From Strongylocentrotus purpuratus (Eukaryota > Echinodermata > Echinoidea > Camarodonta > Strongylocentrotidae), in the NCBI RefSeq assembly GCF_000002235.5, contig NW_022145594.1, positions 14,177,001 through 14,241,000 of the forward strand: a DNA stretch of 64,000 nucleotides, read 5' to 3'. The translations under genes and the position numbers were made by a program. A model generated the notes under the pieces. It searched no databases. It was not told the origin of the DNA and saw only the letters and a program-made list of their open reading frames with translations. Positions 10,901-19,404 of this stretch are shown in pieces (position 1 is the first letter of the stretch; every line of letters starts with the position of its first letter).

Positions 10901-13756
10901 AGGAGTTTCATGTCGACATCATTGCAGGATTTGATGATTCAACCCAATCCGTTCAGTGAGATGTTAGACGCTATGCACAAGTTCATATGATGATCGCAGA
11001 TAATAACCAAAGGACTTACTACGTGTAATAAAAAAAAGAAAAAGAAACGGACTCTGTATATTTTTCATGTTTTCATCAGTTATTAATTGTTCAAGTTTTG
11101 AGATGTTTTGTGACTTGCAGTTTTATAGTTAATGTTACGCACGGGATTAGTTGTTTTTAAGTTTATAAAACGAGGACGTTTTTAAATTAAGGAGGGGGCA
11201 GTGTAACGGAGTTGTTTCAACGTAGCGGGCGCATGTGGGTCAGTGCATGCGGGTGGGCAGTTAGGTATTAGGCATGAGCAAGAGAGGACGTGTTCGGGCA
11301 GGTAGCTAGGGAGGGCAGGATAAGATAGGTGAAACAGGGTGAATCGGAGTACTGCTACTAGCTGTTGAAGGGAAGTTACATTGTAAAGTTGGAGTTCTTC
11401 GTGAATAAAGGCAAGTACCTTTTGATGTAAAATGACACTGTGTTTCCGTGTATTATAGAAAAGTAGCGTGATCTGAGTGCGATCGATGATGTTGGAGTGA
11501 TAGCTTCACTGTTTATGAAAGAACCGTGCGGGTGATTGGAGTCTCGTGAGATTTATTGACCGCTCGGTAAATGGTGCAGGGACCCCGGACAAAACCCGTT
11601 ACATTATTATCTGCCTTGTATTAACTATGTTCCTAAATGAAATAATTGTGTACATACCAGGATCATAGTGTTGCTATATACATGTATTGACTCTAGTTCT
11701 ATGAAACTGTATATTTTTCTGAGGATTTAATTTCCATAATGTTTTTCTTATGAAGTTAACAATAAATGGAGTCTGAGTGTCTCCCATACTTTTTGTTGTA
11801 CTGTTTACCACTCATGCTTCTCAACAACCTGTTGTTTTTTTTTTTTTTTTTAGTATTTGTTTTTATTTTTTATTTTTGTGTGTGTGCTAATGTGCACATA
11901 TTTACAGGCATGATAGAGCTTTTACTGTGCTTTCAAATGACACCAATTTCACTCCATTATAAGGGGTGCCTACTAAAGTGCTAACAGGACCAAGAAGCAT
12001 TGGGGAAGCATATTGTGTGATTTCATCATGTTTTCCATGTGAGATAAAAGTGTGTGAACTATCCATTTGTGTGATAACATGATATCAATTTTAACTTCTC
12101 CTGTAGGTGCAGAAACGCTAGGTATGTTCAAAAATAATAAATGGAGTACCGGGTAACTAGAATATTTTAAAAATAATCGGAGAGGTTGCTCATTGGATAG
12201 GAAATTGCCAAATTTGCATTGCGTCTTGTGTGAAATCTGAATTGTTATTCTATGAATTACTCTGAAATGAATTGGGTCTAAATATGGTAATCTAAGATTT
12301 GTTTTGTTGTTGCACATTTTTATATATCTTTTTGTTTTTGTTTGTTGTATTGCAGACTGTGGCAAGAAATGATGAGGATATGACTGGGGAAATAGTCGCT
12401 GTTACGTCTGAAGAGTAAGTTTGTTTGCATTGAAATATAATAAGCGTTTTTAACTTTCTGTCCACCAGAGGTAAAGACAGGCATTATTGTTGGGGTTGAC
12501 GTCTGTTTGTTGTCTTTGTCATTCTTGTGATATTTCAGGAACTATATGAGCTATGAATATTAAATGATATGTTAGTATAGGAAGATAATTTTATTAGTGG
12601 TCAATTTTTGTTATTTCATTTATCTGTTTTTGTTATGATTACATGTACTTCAATTATTTTATCAAGTAGGTATGTGGGAGTAGTATGTATCTTACCAACT
12701 ATACTAAAGAATCCATTTAAAGTGTTCTTTTTTTGTGTTAATGGAAGGAATTCTGAGTTATTGTGCATAGATAAAATAACATATTTCAGTGGATATAATT
12801 TGGATAAAGACCTGAAGAACAGTTTCCAGACAAATTTCAGAATCTACTGCATAGCTAGTAGTGTGAAAAGGTAATAAAATATTTGCAAGCTTTTAAATTA
12901 TTTTCATTTGTTTTAGAAAGAATATAATAGTAAAAAGGTCCAGTGGCAAGGATTACGCTTCAAATGCGCTCACTCATATTATGACATTTTTTTTGTTTGT
13001 TTAAATGTTTGGGCCAAACATTATATGTAGTCCCATACATGCATTTCTATGTGTAGTGCATGTGACTCTTAGCAGAATTTGAGTGAATTTCATATCAATA
13101 TTATCATTTTGGCGATTCCAAAACACAACAAGTCTTAGGTGAACTACCAATCTTTCCAAATCACTTTTAGACAGTTTTTCTTTTACAATTCAATCTCATG
13201 ACCACAACACTAATTTCCCTTTAAAAGTGGAAATCTATAATAGAATACTGTTGCTATGCCATAATAGTTTTTTGACCAATTTTCACAGTGATTAGCAATT
13301 TTCCCATTGTTACAAATATTCAGTTATGTACTTTCATACTATTATTAGTCTGATTTTCCTTTGGATGTATAGAATTATCTTTGAAGTCATGAAGTGATAT
13401 AGGTTTGAAAAAGAAAGCCTTTTGTTTACCCAGGAGCCACACACAAATCTATACACAGGAGTACAATTAAAGGGTGTTTGGAAGAACATGGGTAATAATA
13501 TTGTTTGGTATAGGAATTATTTGAATATCTATATTTAACTATATTATATTGTGTTTGTCTGTTTCCTTATAGCCTGGAAGTACCGTACGAAATGGTATTT
13601 GTAGTTGATGGAACTGAGTATGAGGTCACAGTGACGGAGCAGTCGGTGATTCAAGTAAACATGCAGACTCTCCCTGTAAGGGGAATACTGTCTACAAGGC
13701 AGGAGGGGATGGTGATGGAATGTGTAAGGTTGAGACAGATTATGGATACAGACTGA
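1927..13756 (+). CDS. OB-fold (RPA-like) protein gene, 3' four exons
   Basis: Four exons join without breaking frame. They are 1927-2064 (acceptor TTTTTCAG, donor GTAAGC), 3008-3214 (acceptor GTGTAG, donor GTTTGT), 12356-12414 (acceptor TTGCAG, donor GTAAGT) and 13573-13756 (acceptor TTATAG, ending TGA at 13754-13756). They encode about 195 C-terminal residues. The middle part (VSVTGNVGEIGDV, then TVTLNDGDEAIRLSLWEE, then KAECVVITEW) has the beta-strand pattern of an OB fold as in replication protein A-type single-strand DNA-binding proteins. DNA binding is inferred from the fold; no family name is certain. Upstream exons are not recognised and may lie outside the window. The 9.1 kb second intron holds a Gypsy LTR element in the same orientation. 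An inverted partial copy of exon 2 lies at 21920-22065. Confidence 0.75.
2401..2836. mobile_element. 436-bp foldback element in intron 1 of the OB-fold gene
   Basis: The left end ATATGTAAATCATCAATCTG and right end CAGATTGATGATTTACATAT are perfect 20-bp inverted ends. The arms continue as long mirrored blocks, for example CCAGAGTCATGAATCATTAA against TTAATGATTCATGACTCTGG, and AATGGCATTGTTGCTTTCT against AGAAAGCAACAATGTCATT. The centre lies near 2618. No ORF. This is a non-autonomous palindromic element; the superfamily is not determined and no flanking duplication is obvious. Confidence 0.8.
3215..3656 (+). other. Intron 2 of the OB-fold gene, left of the LTR element
   Basis: AT-rich intron sequence with no recognised feature. 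It ends in a run of ATT repeats (about 3641-3652) directly before the Gypsy element. Confidence 0.6.
3657..4058 (+). repeat. 5' LTR of the Gypsy element
   Basis: 402 bp with 8-bp terminal inverted repeats TGTAACGG/CCGTTACA. It matches the 3' LTR base for base as far as I can compare. An AATAAA lies at about 3859-3864. Confidence 0.95.
4060..4077 (+). other. Primer binding site, tRNA-Leu type
   Basis: TGGTGGCAGCGGTGGGAT begins 1 bp after the 5' LTR. It is the reverse complement of the 3' end (with CCA) of animal tRNA-Leu of the kind ending ATCCCACCGCTGCCA. This match rests on remembered tRNA sequence rather than a search. Confidence 0.75.
4129..4425 (+). repeat. Irregular tandem repeat in the Gypsy leader
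   Basis: Short units built from TTCACCTAC, GCCTACACCTAC and CTATAGTT repeat many times, with higher-order copies of about 20-60 bp. They fill the untranslated leader between the primer site and gag. No ORF is involved. Confidence 0.85.
4569..5924 (+). CDS. gag: Gypsy Gag polyprotein
   Basis: A 451-residue ORF starting at ATG 4569. The N-terminal part is predicted coiled coil (ELENLVAELQESNEYLE). The middle region (about 180-330) has the helical capsid-like pattern of Gypsy Gag, with FDGKNPWIDYIQHF. A single CCHC zinc knuckle lies at residues 403-416 (C-x2-C-x4-H-x4-C). It is a nucleic-acid-binding structural protein of the element. It overlaps pol by about 180 nt; pol lies in the -1 frame, as in many Gypsy elements that use ribosomal frameshifting. 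Confidence 0.92.
   Translation: MATSLHSVEELENLVAELQESNEYLEHSKGQNRLLMEQNRLLQLKLDSATAAHGRRDEEVQLRDWGNPNKFEVRSPMSYELPATTVEKTGEMDKAEFPSRLYREVQPQGTLTSRQHLHSETSEYNLRGSTTRADQEEKEWDREHAREGGMSQEPRMTRQELSPGFSDEEKTGMSRISRPSIVPDKFDGKNPWIDYIQHFRACKLANGWNDEEAKIFLAASLRGAAIKVMGSQRQLSRITYQELVHLLEKRFGPGQMAENYLLELRSRRQGPQETLQELGQAVRELSELAYPELPEEARDRLARTHFAEAIEEQEIREGIFRSQPTTMDEAIQAAMTTDNFFRLEDQRSGRSRFHRKLARSTEEQQSPLTEIWKELKEMKLKLEERDNKVETWKNQSRGEVRNCYNCGEKGHLARNCPQKKGQDPSGNEHEPTLQPEGRPQENKGKTGKDEQ
5741..9811 (+). CDS. pol: Gypsy Pol polyprotein: protease, RT, RNase H, integrase
   Basis: An open frame of 1,356 codons in the -1 frame relative to gag. No ATG marks its start, consistent with expression as a Gag-Pol fusion. 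The protease motif DTGA is near residue 101. RT has YLDD at 529-532. RNase H has its first Asp near 676. The integrase zinc-binding region is near 920-970, and its catalytic triad is D991, D1051 and E1087 (D-x35-E). A GPF/Y-like tail (KLQRRWKGPFLI) follows. The order protease-RT-RH-IN marks the Ty3/Gypsy group. No chromodomain is seen. Confidence 0.95.
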   Translation: MEEPITWRSSELLQLRRKGAFGSELSSEERTRSVGKRARADSAARGKATRKQGQNRKGRTVENNQRGRTDQERHNVSRACVQSGLYVEVEIRGVKTMLLVDTGATDTILSNTVYYRIPNEKKPELTRYGANVSNADGSRMETMGSSCLELKVGRTVCSIRVIFGNTGSAEGILGMDFLIATHAKIDLQQLQLDLNGDKIKCSDKLGHGLCFRVVVEETTKIPPGHEALVPGLIKGNPGEAGLGILEPTEENEVGRKGVMVARILAKSTDNTVPIRVYNPGDRECTIKRGTMAGHFTPVKKTDVVDMTMHTSNDEDTGDVPPHLVDLFKRSKTEVPNSFHDNIAELLRKNQDVFAKSDTDIGRTNLVRHGINTGNASTIKERPRRFPPKEQQEIDSQIQDMLQSGSIVPTESPWASNVVLVRKKDGSKRFCIDYRRLNNVTVKDAFPIPRIDETLDTLGGSEWFSTLDLASGYWQVELDEDAQKKSAFVVRGGLYSWRVMPFGLCNAPSTFERLMERVLAGLHWKVLLVYLDDVIVFAKTVDEELTRLETVFQRLRDAGLKLKPRKCHLFKRSVLYLGHVVSPDGISTDPEKIKVVEDWPVPTSVKEVQSFLGLASYYRRFIGGFANIARPLHQLTEKGREFIWTKECDCAFSELKEHLLTAPVLAYPDPEKSYILDTDASNVGIGAVLSQEVGGKERVIAYASRALSKPERNYCVTRRELLAVVVYLKHFRQYLYGSKITVRTDHGALRWLLNFRDPQAQMARWLQVIAEYDIEIVHRAGRSHSNADSLSRRPCVACKQCGGGEPPLEEQQKIPEVHIDNGVKVNAVTLEPSITSADMRDRQLDDSSMSWVIEMKEKGEDRANWSTMSSFSAAKKAYWRCWDQLEIRNGVLCRRWESNRGDQIEWHVVLPEALRKMMVQEIHSGPSGGHLGMRRTTAKVRQRFYWPGLDTDVRSTVRQCNVCASKKSPNKTRRAPLQQHQVGMPMERVALDIMGPLPESERGNRYIMVVGDYFTRWMEAYAIPDQKATTVATEFVNQFVCRFGVPSVLHSDQGRNFESAVFREMCIVLGIEKTRTTPYNPKSDGLIERFNRTLITIVSMAIEPTRRQRDWDEKLPLALFAYRSSPQESTGETPNMLMLGREVHLPIDLSADLCKDDRELDRGLDTDYAENLRNKMRLAHERARENTSESSRRQKKVYDRKAQAHELTVGQFVWCYNSARTKGLSPKLQRRWKGPFLIIHRLSDVVYRIQAKNRGKKMVVHADRLKPYLGEPLASWIEEPTSQQVDHAEEESGISQTEDLVEDGVGVQAETETEQIQDIAEGELLQSKADSTVQPSPVPRRNPPRTRNAPGRLLYEI
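9961..10959 (+). CDS. Third ORF of the Gypsy element: two C2H2 zinc fingers and SR-like region
   Basis: A 332-residue ORF starting at ATG 9961, 150 bp after pol, inside the LTR element. Finger 1 uses C11, C14, H27, H32; finger 2 uses C40, C43, H56, H61. A basic Ser/Arg-rich stretch follows (about 68-115, with RRRSRSPSRSP). The remaining 200 residues match nothing I recognise. Position and strand are those of an env or accessory gene, but there is no signal peptide or membrane segment, so it is not an envelope. A captured host zinc-finger gene or a DNA- or RNA-binding accessory factor is inferred. Confidence 0.8.
   Translation: MGGDSERTIKCFTCQKYFAHKRSLDRHIDVEHKDEQRFVCQYCSRAYNRKDNLTAHCRDRHPEKSQDRERSQLRGRYLERQSKSDHRRRSRSPSRSPLPNQREEKKRKDRKKQVVQAKLERDELPQDPLQVVVSPRTREEVEGRKDSRSRRLSGKPLAMMRQQQLTSSESEESAVADVASPEDGCGGTAVDVRSVQIGRPIPPLDVKRLLRNQRVEVNEFSSQTSYNGAEKVFQETRERKYGAIFLRNSADGSQKEEGGGTTKVRSVQAGVVGVHMSDEQFSRAILGRIQSVTQTTTRQIFQGGILVSKEESRKEFHVDIIAGFDDSTQSVQ
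11188..11201 (+). other. Polypurine tract of the Gypsy element
   Basis: AAGGAGGGGGCAG lies directly before the 3' LTR, the expected site for plus-strand priming. Confidence 0.8.
11202..11603 (+). repeat. 3' LTR of the Gypsy element
   Basis: 402 bp, equal in length to the 5' LTR and identical by eye. It ends CCGTTACA and is followed by TTATTATC. Confidence 0.95.
11604..12355 (+). other. Intron 2 of the OB-fold gene, right of the LTR element
   Basis: AT-rich sequence with a T-run near 11838-11852. No ORF or repeat I can support. It ends in a normal polypyrimidine tract and CAG acceptor at 12355. Confidence 0.6.
12415..13572 (+). other. Intron 3 of the OB-fold gene
   Basis: AT-rich, with no recognised element. 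The donor is GTAAGT and the acceptor TTATAG. Confidence 0.55.
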
Positions 13757-13905
13757 GGAAGATATAGATTGATCTTCTTTTGAGTGCTTAGTTTTATTTA
13801 TTTCTTGATGTTTAAGTTTATATTTTATAGTTTATATGTAAGACTCTACCTTTAGATGTGTAGGTATTAGTTGAGGCAGGTACATAGACAGTTGGGGTCA
13901 AAAGT

Positions 13906-14867
13906 ACCATATATTAATTATGGTATGTTGGCATGGGGCAAATCATCCAAAACTCAAATCCACAGGCTTTTTTTTGTGCAGAAGCGGGTTATTAGAATAA
14001 TTTGTAAAGCAAATTATCGTGCACATACAAATCTACTTTATTATGAAAACAGTATTCTAAAACTAGAAGATCTCTATTCAATGCAACTTGGAATGCTCAT
14101 GTTTAGCATTCACTCTGGAGACCTCCCTCCTGCCCTTGCTCAAATCTTTAGAAGAAATAACCAAATTCACAGCTATAATACTAGACAGGCTTCTGCTCTC
14201 CATTTACCATATGCAAGGACAACCTTCACTTTGAATACACTAATGTCCACTGGCCCCAGGTTCTGGAATTCACTTGATACTACCATAACAAATGCTTCAA
14301 GTATCTCAGTTTTTAAACGTAGACTTAAGTCATATTTTCTTGACAAGTATGTCGATGACACATGAATGTGTTATCAAGCTTTATTGTTAGTGTACTGTAG
14401 CATATTTAACTCTACTCTTGATCTTTTTTTCGTTAATTCTTGACTTTGACATATAACCCCCTTTATCCCTTTTCTTTTTTCTTTTTCTTTCTCATCTGTA
14501 CATACTACATATACCATTTATTCCTACTTGACCTCTGCATTCAGAGAGCAATAACTCATTGATGTCTCGACTTGGTGTCGGCTTGGGTTTGTCCATATTA
14601 GATCATATTAGATGCAACGTTGGGTAGTTGTTCTCTGAGAGTATTTTGTAAATAGTTTTATATATTCCATATTTGTTGTTGTATTCATAAATAAGTTATC
14701 TTTGTCACATCATATGAGGGGGCCTTAACTTAACAAGCTGTGCTTCAACCAAGGTCTCCTCGTCTTCCTTTGTTCTACATTGTACTGTTATGATTATACT
14801 CTATTATATTTTGTCACATGTGTTTTCTGGAAGACAAATAAACTTGATACTTGATACTTGATACTTG
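13906..14867 (+). mobile_element. 5'-truncated LINE (CR1/Jockey-like), C-terminal RT fragment
   Basis: Flanked by a 6-bp duplication AAAAGT (13900-13905 and 14868-14873). The open frame to TGA at 14363-14365 encodes about 150 residues of the region after the RT, with YGMLAWG, FVQKRVIRII, YNTRQ and GPRFWNSL, as in the C-termini of CR1/Jockey/Rex-type LINEs. A 500-bp 3' UTR ends in the tandem heptamer TTGATAC repeated about four times, a tail typical of this group. The 5' end, with endonuclease and most of the RT, is missing. The frame shows no stop, so the insertion is fairly young compared with its host relic. Confidence 0.88.
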
Positions 14868-15109
14868 AAAAGTCAACATACACATGGTATCAAGATAATT
14901 ATATAACTGAGATTTTTATTATAATAACAATATTTGGCATCATTTATTTGGATGAAGATGGTCAGGTATGGTATCCATTTCATTTGGATAGAGTATATTT
15001 TCATAAAATGTATTTAGCAACATATATCTGGTTGATATTACTTTAATTTGGATAAATTCATACACCAACCAAAATAATTGGTGATGCTGCCTGCATTGTG
15101 CTTTATTTT

Positions 15110-15290
15110 TATTATTTTTTCTTGTGGAAGCTTTGAACAAGCTTCTTCCATACATCTAAGATAATTCCTCCAGCAAGATTGCAGAAATTCAGTCACTCTG
15201 GTAGGTTTCTTTCTGCAAATTATGTTTTTGAGGTCTGTTCATAGGGTCTCTATAGGATTTAAGTCTCTGCATGTGACAATTACTCCATAA
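15110..15290 (-). pseudogene. Tc1 transposase C-terminal fragment, minus-strand half
   Basis: Read on the minus strand the segment gives RDLNPIETL, then TDLKNIICRKKP, then EFLQSCWRN and SKLPQ. This is the C-terminal region of Tc1-type transposases around the last catalytic residue (DLNPIENLW..LK in the family). A stop interrupts it and the catalytic core upstream is lacking. Confidence 0.7.
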
Positions 15291-15655
15291 TCTCAACTTT
15301 TTCTCTGTAGTCTATTTTACCTACTTACTGACTCTTGGACTGGTGTTAATGACTGTTTGGGTCATTGTGATAATTAAAGACCAAATTCCAGTATGGTTCA
15401 GAGTTCAGGCTGACCTATTGATATGATGCTACATATGCTCCAGTATCACACTTTATATTTGGATTTATCTATGGGCTGTATTTAAAGTGTGGTGTTAGAG
15501 CATGTAGCATTAATCAATATGTCAGCCTGAAACATGAAACCATATTAAAGTAGGTTCTTTAATCATCACAATGACTTCAACAATTATTAAAATTAATTTC
15601 AGGGTGGGTAAAAGAGAGCAAAGTAAGAAATTATGAAGTGATTGTCACATGCCTA

Positions 15656-15890
15656 GACCAGAACCCTACAGAAAACCTATGGCCAGACCTAAAAAGTGGT
15701 ATTTGTTAAATGGAACTTTCAAAAGGAACTGCATTGTTGCAATCTTGGTGGAGAGGAATGGAGAATAATCTCAGGAGAGGTATGTAAAAAGCTTGTTGAT
15801 AGCTTCCACAAGTCAAAAAAACAAAAAATAAAGCAAATAACAGGCAGTGCCACCAATTGTTTTAGATGGTGTACTTTTTACCCATTGAGT
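15656..15890 (+). pseudogene. Tc1 transposase C-terminal fragment, plus-strand half
   Basis: DQNPTENLWPDLK is followed in a shifted frame by EEWRIISGEVCKKLVDSFHK, both diagnostic of the Tc1 transposase C-terminus. The change of frame between the two blocks and the absence of the rest of the domain show it is dead. Confidence 0.75.
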
Positions 15891-16072
15891 TCATGAAGTA
15901 ACATCAATTATGTTGCTAAATATATGAAAACATATTCTATGAAAATAAAGTATAAGTAGATACCATTCTGAACTATTTTCATCAAAACAAATGATGCGTA
16001 ATGTTCTTATCGTGGTAACAATCTTAGTTCAACATTTTCTATCATTTGTATGGAAACTTTTGACCCCAACTA

Positions 16073-17478
16073 TAAATGTAAATGTGATTTTGTTGTTCTT
16101 GATGAGGTTATACATAGTTGTTGGTTATAACTTATTTTTGTTAGCAATATCATGGAGTTCTGAAGGTGAATTTTGAGGGTTAGTTTTGGAAAGTGATAAC
16201 CCTTTTGGGGGAAGGGGGTTACGAAGGAGATTATCCATGATGTTGGTTATACTTCATCTACTTTATGAACTTCTGTCAGTTTGTTAGTTTGCCTTTTGGT
16301 TTGTTTGAAAGCGTTCAGTTTGAAAGTTATCTCGATTCTTTAAAATATGTTACCATTACTGTGCTGTATGGATATGTCTGTTAGGTCAAGTGTAAAGTTG
16401 TATTTGAATGATTGCTTGCCTAAAATGTGTTAATTGCACATCAAAGAGTAAGGAAATAACACAATTGTTATTTGATAACTTTAGAATGTTACAAGAAATA
16501 CAATTTTGGTTAATGGAAATGTTTGACAATAGAAGCAGTCCACACAAATATGGGGTAGAGGAAATTTGTAATGTGTTTACTTGTTTGTGAAGGATTGAAC
16601 ACTTATTTGCACAAAATGTGATTATACAGTGCATGTGATCAAGAAAAAAAGTATAATCTACCTTGATTTCCATATATTAAAAATTATAACTTATGTGGCA
16701 TTAATATTTATTTCATATAACTCATATTCTGTCCAAATGTATACCTGTGCTGTCATGGATAATTGAGCAATTTGGGTTTACTTTTTTATGGGATGCACTG
16801 TAGTGTTTGAACACATACAATTGCAACAAACGTTTTTATCATCAAGATAAGAGCATACATTTTCTTTTAATTACTTGACAGTGGAACTTGTACTACCTGA
16901 GACTATAAATTGATTGCATGTGCATTGAAGCACCTATACAACAACGAACAGTTACAACTATTTGTTTTGGGTTTCGAGAGACTAAGGTTATATTTAAAGT
17001 GAAGTAAGTACTGTAAGTATGTGGTTTAATTATAAAGGATAATTTCAGATATTCTGTAGCTAGATCATTTAAAATTTTAAACATCATGAGATGCATACAT
17101 GTTCTTTTTGTTGTGTACTCAATTTCTTCCAATTGAAAATATCATGTAAAGTCGATGTATGAGATTGTGGGTTGATCCTCGATACAATGATACAGATGAA
17201 AGTTGCTCAATATATTGTTATTGGTGTTTATATTTGTATTAAAGTATTTTTATATTTTCATGAATAACTGTTTAAATCTATTTATGTGATTGAAATACAT
17301 GTACTCATCAAGATTGGGGGGGGGGGGGGGGTGTTGTCCATACATTAATTATTTTATGAGCCATGTTTGTAGTTTGTGCATTGTTATGTAATATGTGATT
17401 CTTATTTCTTTGAGGAGTGAGTGGATAGGTTTCAAGTTGTAATAGTGTTATAATAATATTAATAACTATATTGATATA
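16073..17478. other. AT-rich intergenic DNA, nothing recognised
   Basis: No coherent exon, repeat or TIR was seen. A G-run lies near 17317-17331. Confidence 0.5.
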
Positions 17479-17628
17479 CAGTCTACTCCCGTTATAATGA
17501 GCTCAGATACAATTAATCTTATGCAGTTCTTCCAGTGTTGATTTCATATGTATGGGAGTGCACATGTGTTTATGTTTTAGTGAGAAATGATCAGTAAATC
17601 AAGACTTTTTTATAACGGGAATGGACTG
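17479..17628. mobile_element. 150-bp pogo/Tigger-like MITE
   Basis: TIRs CAGTCTACTCCCGTTATAA (left) and the complement of TTATAACGGGAATGGACTG (right) are near-perfect and flanked on both sides by TA. The end sequence and TA target resemble the pogo/Tigger branch of Tc1/mariner. No coding capacity. Confidence 0.8.
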
Positions 17629-17893
17629 TATTGAATTGTGCTTCAAGAGGTCTAAGACAACTGTTATACATACATTGTAGGTTGAAAGTGGACTGAAGCT
17701 GCCGATCTAGATAACGTATAAAACCATGAAACCTAGATTGAGTGAAAACATTTGACACCAGCCTTGGTCCTGGAATTGGTATGTGAAACACTAAAGTGGT
17801 CTTGGGCTGGCTTACAAAAGCAAAACTGACGTATATGTGAAAAATATGATTTTTTTTTTTCACAGCACGTAATTTACAAGGCGGCCTGAGTCC

Positions 17894-18262
17894 ACTTTGG
17901 TGTTTAATGACGATAATGATGGTGATGATGTAGATGTCGATAATGATGATGATTATGATGATGATTATGATGATGATTATGATGATGATTATGATGTTGA
18001 TTATGATAAGGATGTAGATGTCGATAATGATGATTGTGATGATGTCGATGATGATGTAGATGTCGATAATGATGATGATTATGATGGTGTAGACTCTGTG
18101 TCAATGATGATGATGTAGATGATGATGTAGATGTTGATTATGATGATGTCGTTAATGATGACGGTCATCATAAGGATGATTATCAGTATGATTGTTATGA
18201 TCATGATGATGATTGTGATAATCGCTAATGATGATAATGATGATCATAAAGATCATGATGAT
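17894..18262. repeat. GAT/ATC trinucleotide microsatellite
   Basis: Impure (GAT)n with interspersed GTAGATGTCGATAA blocks. It leaves long Asp-rich and His-rich ORFs open on the two strands (17897-18118 plus, 17904-18104 minus); these are artefacts. Confidence 0.9.
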
Positions 18263-18399
18263 GGATATATGAGATAAATTAACAGGGTATACTGAGCTAT
18301 ATGAGGTTTGATTTGATGATTCTATTATGGATTATTCGCATGAAATTTCACTGCGGATAAATGGTATGGTTTAGGCAGTGCGCCCTCTTGTGTTATGGA

Positions 18400-18786
18400 C
18401 ACTGCAAAAATGCTGGTGTTAAATATGCAACACTGAGCTGGTGTTAAGCTTGCAGTGCATGTTAGATTGGTATCGATATTAAATTATATTATCGATACTA
18501 AATATTTTTTAACAGCAAAAAATGGTGTTATTTAACACTAGCCTAGCATCTATATGCATCCACACCCACTAGTGTTGAATTAACACCATGCAAAGTGTCA
18601 AATTAACACCACCATATGGTGTTAAGATACACCCAGCAGTTTAATTAAGTGATGCATTTTAATTAACACCAAAGAATGATGTTAATTGAAAATCAGTGGG
18701 TGTAGATGCATATTATATGTAGATTCTGGACCGGTCTTAGATTTAACACGCGTTGTGATAAATTTAACACCCTGGTTTTTGCAGTG
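18400..18786. mobile_element. 387-bp MITE with CACTGCAAAAA ends
   Basis: The left end CACTGCAAAAATGCTGGTGTT pairs with the right end, whose complement begins CACTGCAAAAACCAGGGTGTT. The interior is rich in GGTGTTAA/TTAACACC motifs in both orientations. No ORF. The superfamily is uncertain and the flanking duplication unclear. Confidence 0.7.
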
Positions 18787-19404
18787 TAGGTCTACTGAGT
18801 TGACTTTGGGAATGGAGATCACTAGAATAGAAACATTATATAAAGGGCAATTAATTGGTTTGAATGACCCCATAAATCGAAGGACCACCTAATTATCGGT
18901 AGTATGTACCATATCATCATAATGTGAAAAATGATATGCCTCCTTTTAATTGCAAATTTAGACCATGATGTCGTTGTCAAAATAAAAAAATAAAAATCAA
19001 TATTTTTAGAGTTTAGTTACAATATACAGGTAGTATTGCACAAAAAAAAAATCACTTTTTTCAATTATTTTTTGTGTTTTTGAGGATACCGTGAATTGCA
19101 TTTAATATTATTAAGCAACGTCGCTTCGACACTTCGAACATGCAACGTACGTTTCTCTTTGACTTCGACAATATCTTGATATTAGATCATCTAGACATCG
19201 TGTAACATATTAACAGGTTAGTTGATTATCCGAGATTTCCCTCTCATTTTTATGCGGCATTCAATGCAATATCAATCATGGTGTGCAGCGACACGTTATT
19301 CTGTATGTAACTCGAAATCACGGCAAAGCGTGCATGATAGTGAATGCAGTGCACCGCCAATATAATACAAGGTCAATCAATTCATTGAATTTACCTTGTA
19401 CAGG
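18787..19404. other. Non-coding
   Basis: Nothing recognised except the target segment of the next element. The block ACAAGGTCAATCAATTCATTG just before 19398 also occurs near 21199. Confidence 0.5.

Larger units (their letters stand above)
3657..11603 (+). mobile_element. Ty3/Gypsy LTR retrotransposon, looks whole and young
   Basis: A 7,947-bp element with two 402-bp LTRs (3657-4058 and 11202-11603), each starting TGTAACGG and ending CCGTTACA. By eye the LTRs are identical, so insertion is recent. Parts in order are the LTR, a tRNA-Leu-type primer site, a repeat-rich leader, gag, pol (protease, RT, RNase H, integrase), a third ORF with zinc fingers, a polypurine tract and the LTR. It lies in intron 2 of the OB-fold gene in the same orientation. 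The flanks are TTAG on the left and TTAT on the right, so the expected 4-6 bp duplication is not perfect. The Gypsy clade is not assigned. Confidence 0.95.
13889..16072. mobile_element. Palindromic Tc1-like foldback relic, split by a LINE
   Basis: The left end CAGTTGGGGTCAAAAGT (13889) and the right end ACTTTTGACCCCAACTA (to 16072) are inverted repeats. Without the LINE the element is about 1.2 kb and folds back around about 15465, with mirrored blocks such as TATTTAGCAACATA (left) and its complement near 15925. Both halves hold relics of the C-terminal Tc1 transposase. The minus-strand half (about 15290-15110) reads RDLNPIETL; the plus-strand half (about 15656-15880) reads DQNPTENLWPDLK and EEW..EVC.KLVDS. 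It is therefore two inverted Tc1 fragments. Outer TA target bases survive on the right, but GA stands on the left. Old and inactive. Confidence 0.8.

Noticed and set aside
9961-10959. Envelope gene of the Gypsy element
   Set aside because: No signal peptide, hydrophobic segment or cleavage motif; it has zinc fingers instead.
17894-18262. Asp-rich and His-rich ORFs on opposite strands
   Set aside because: They are translations of a GAT/ATC microsatellite with no start context or domain.
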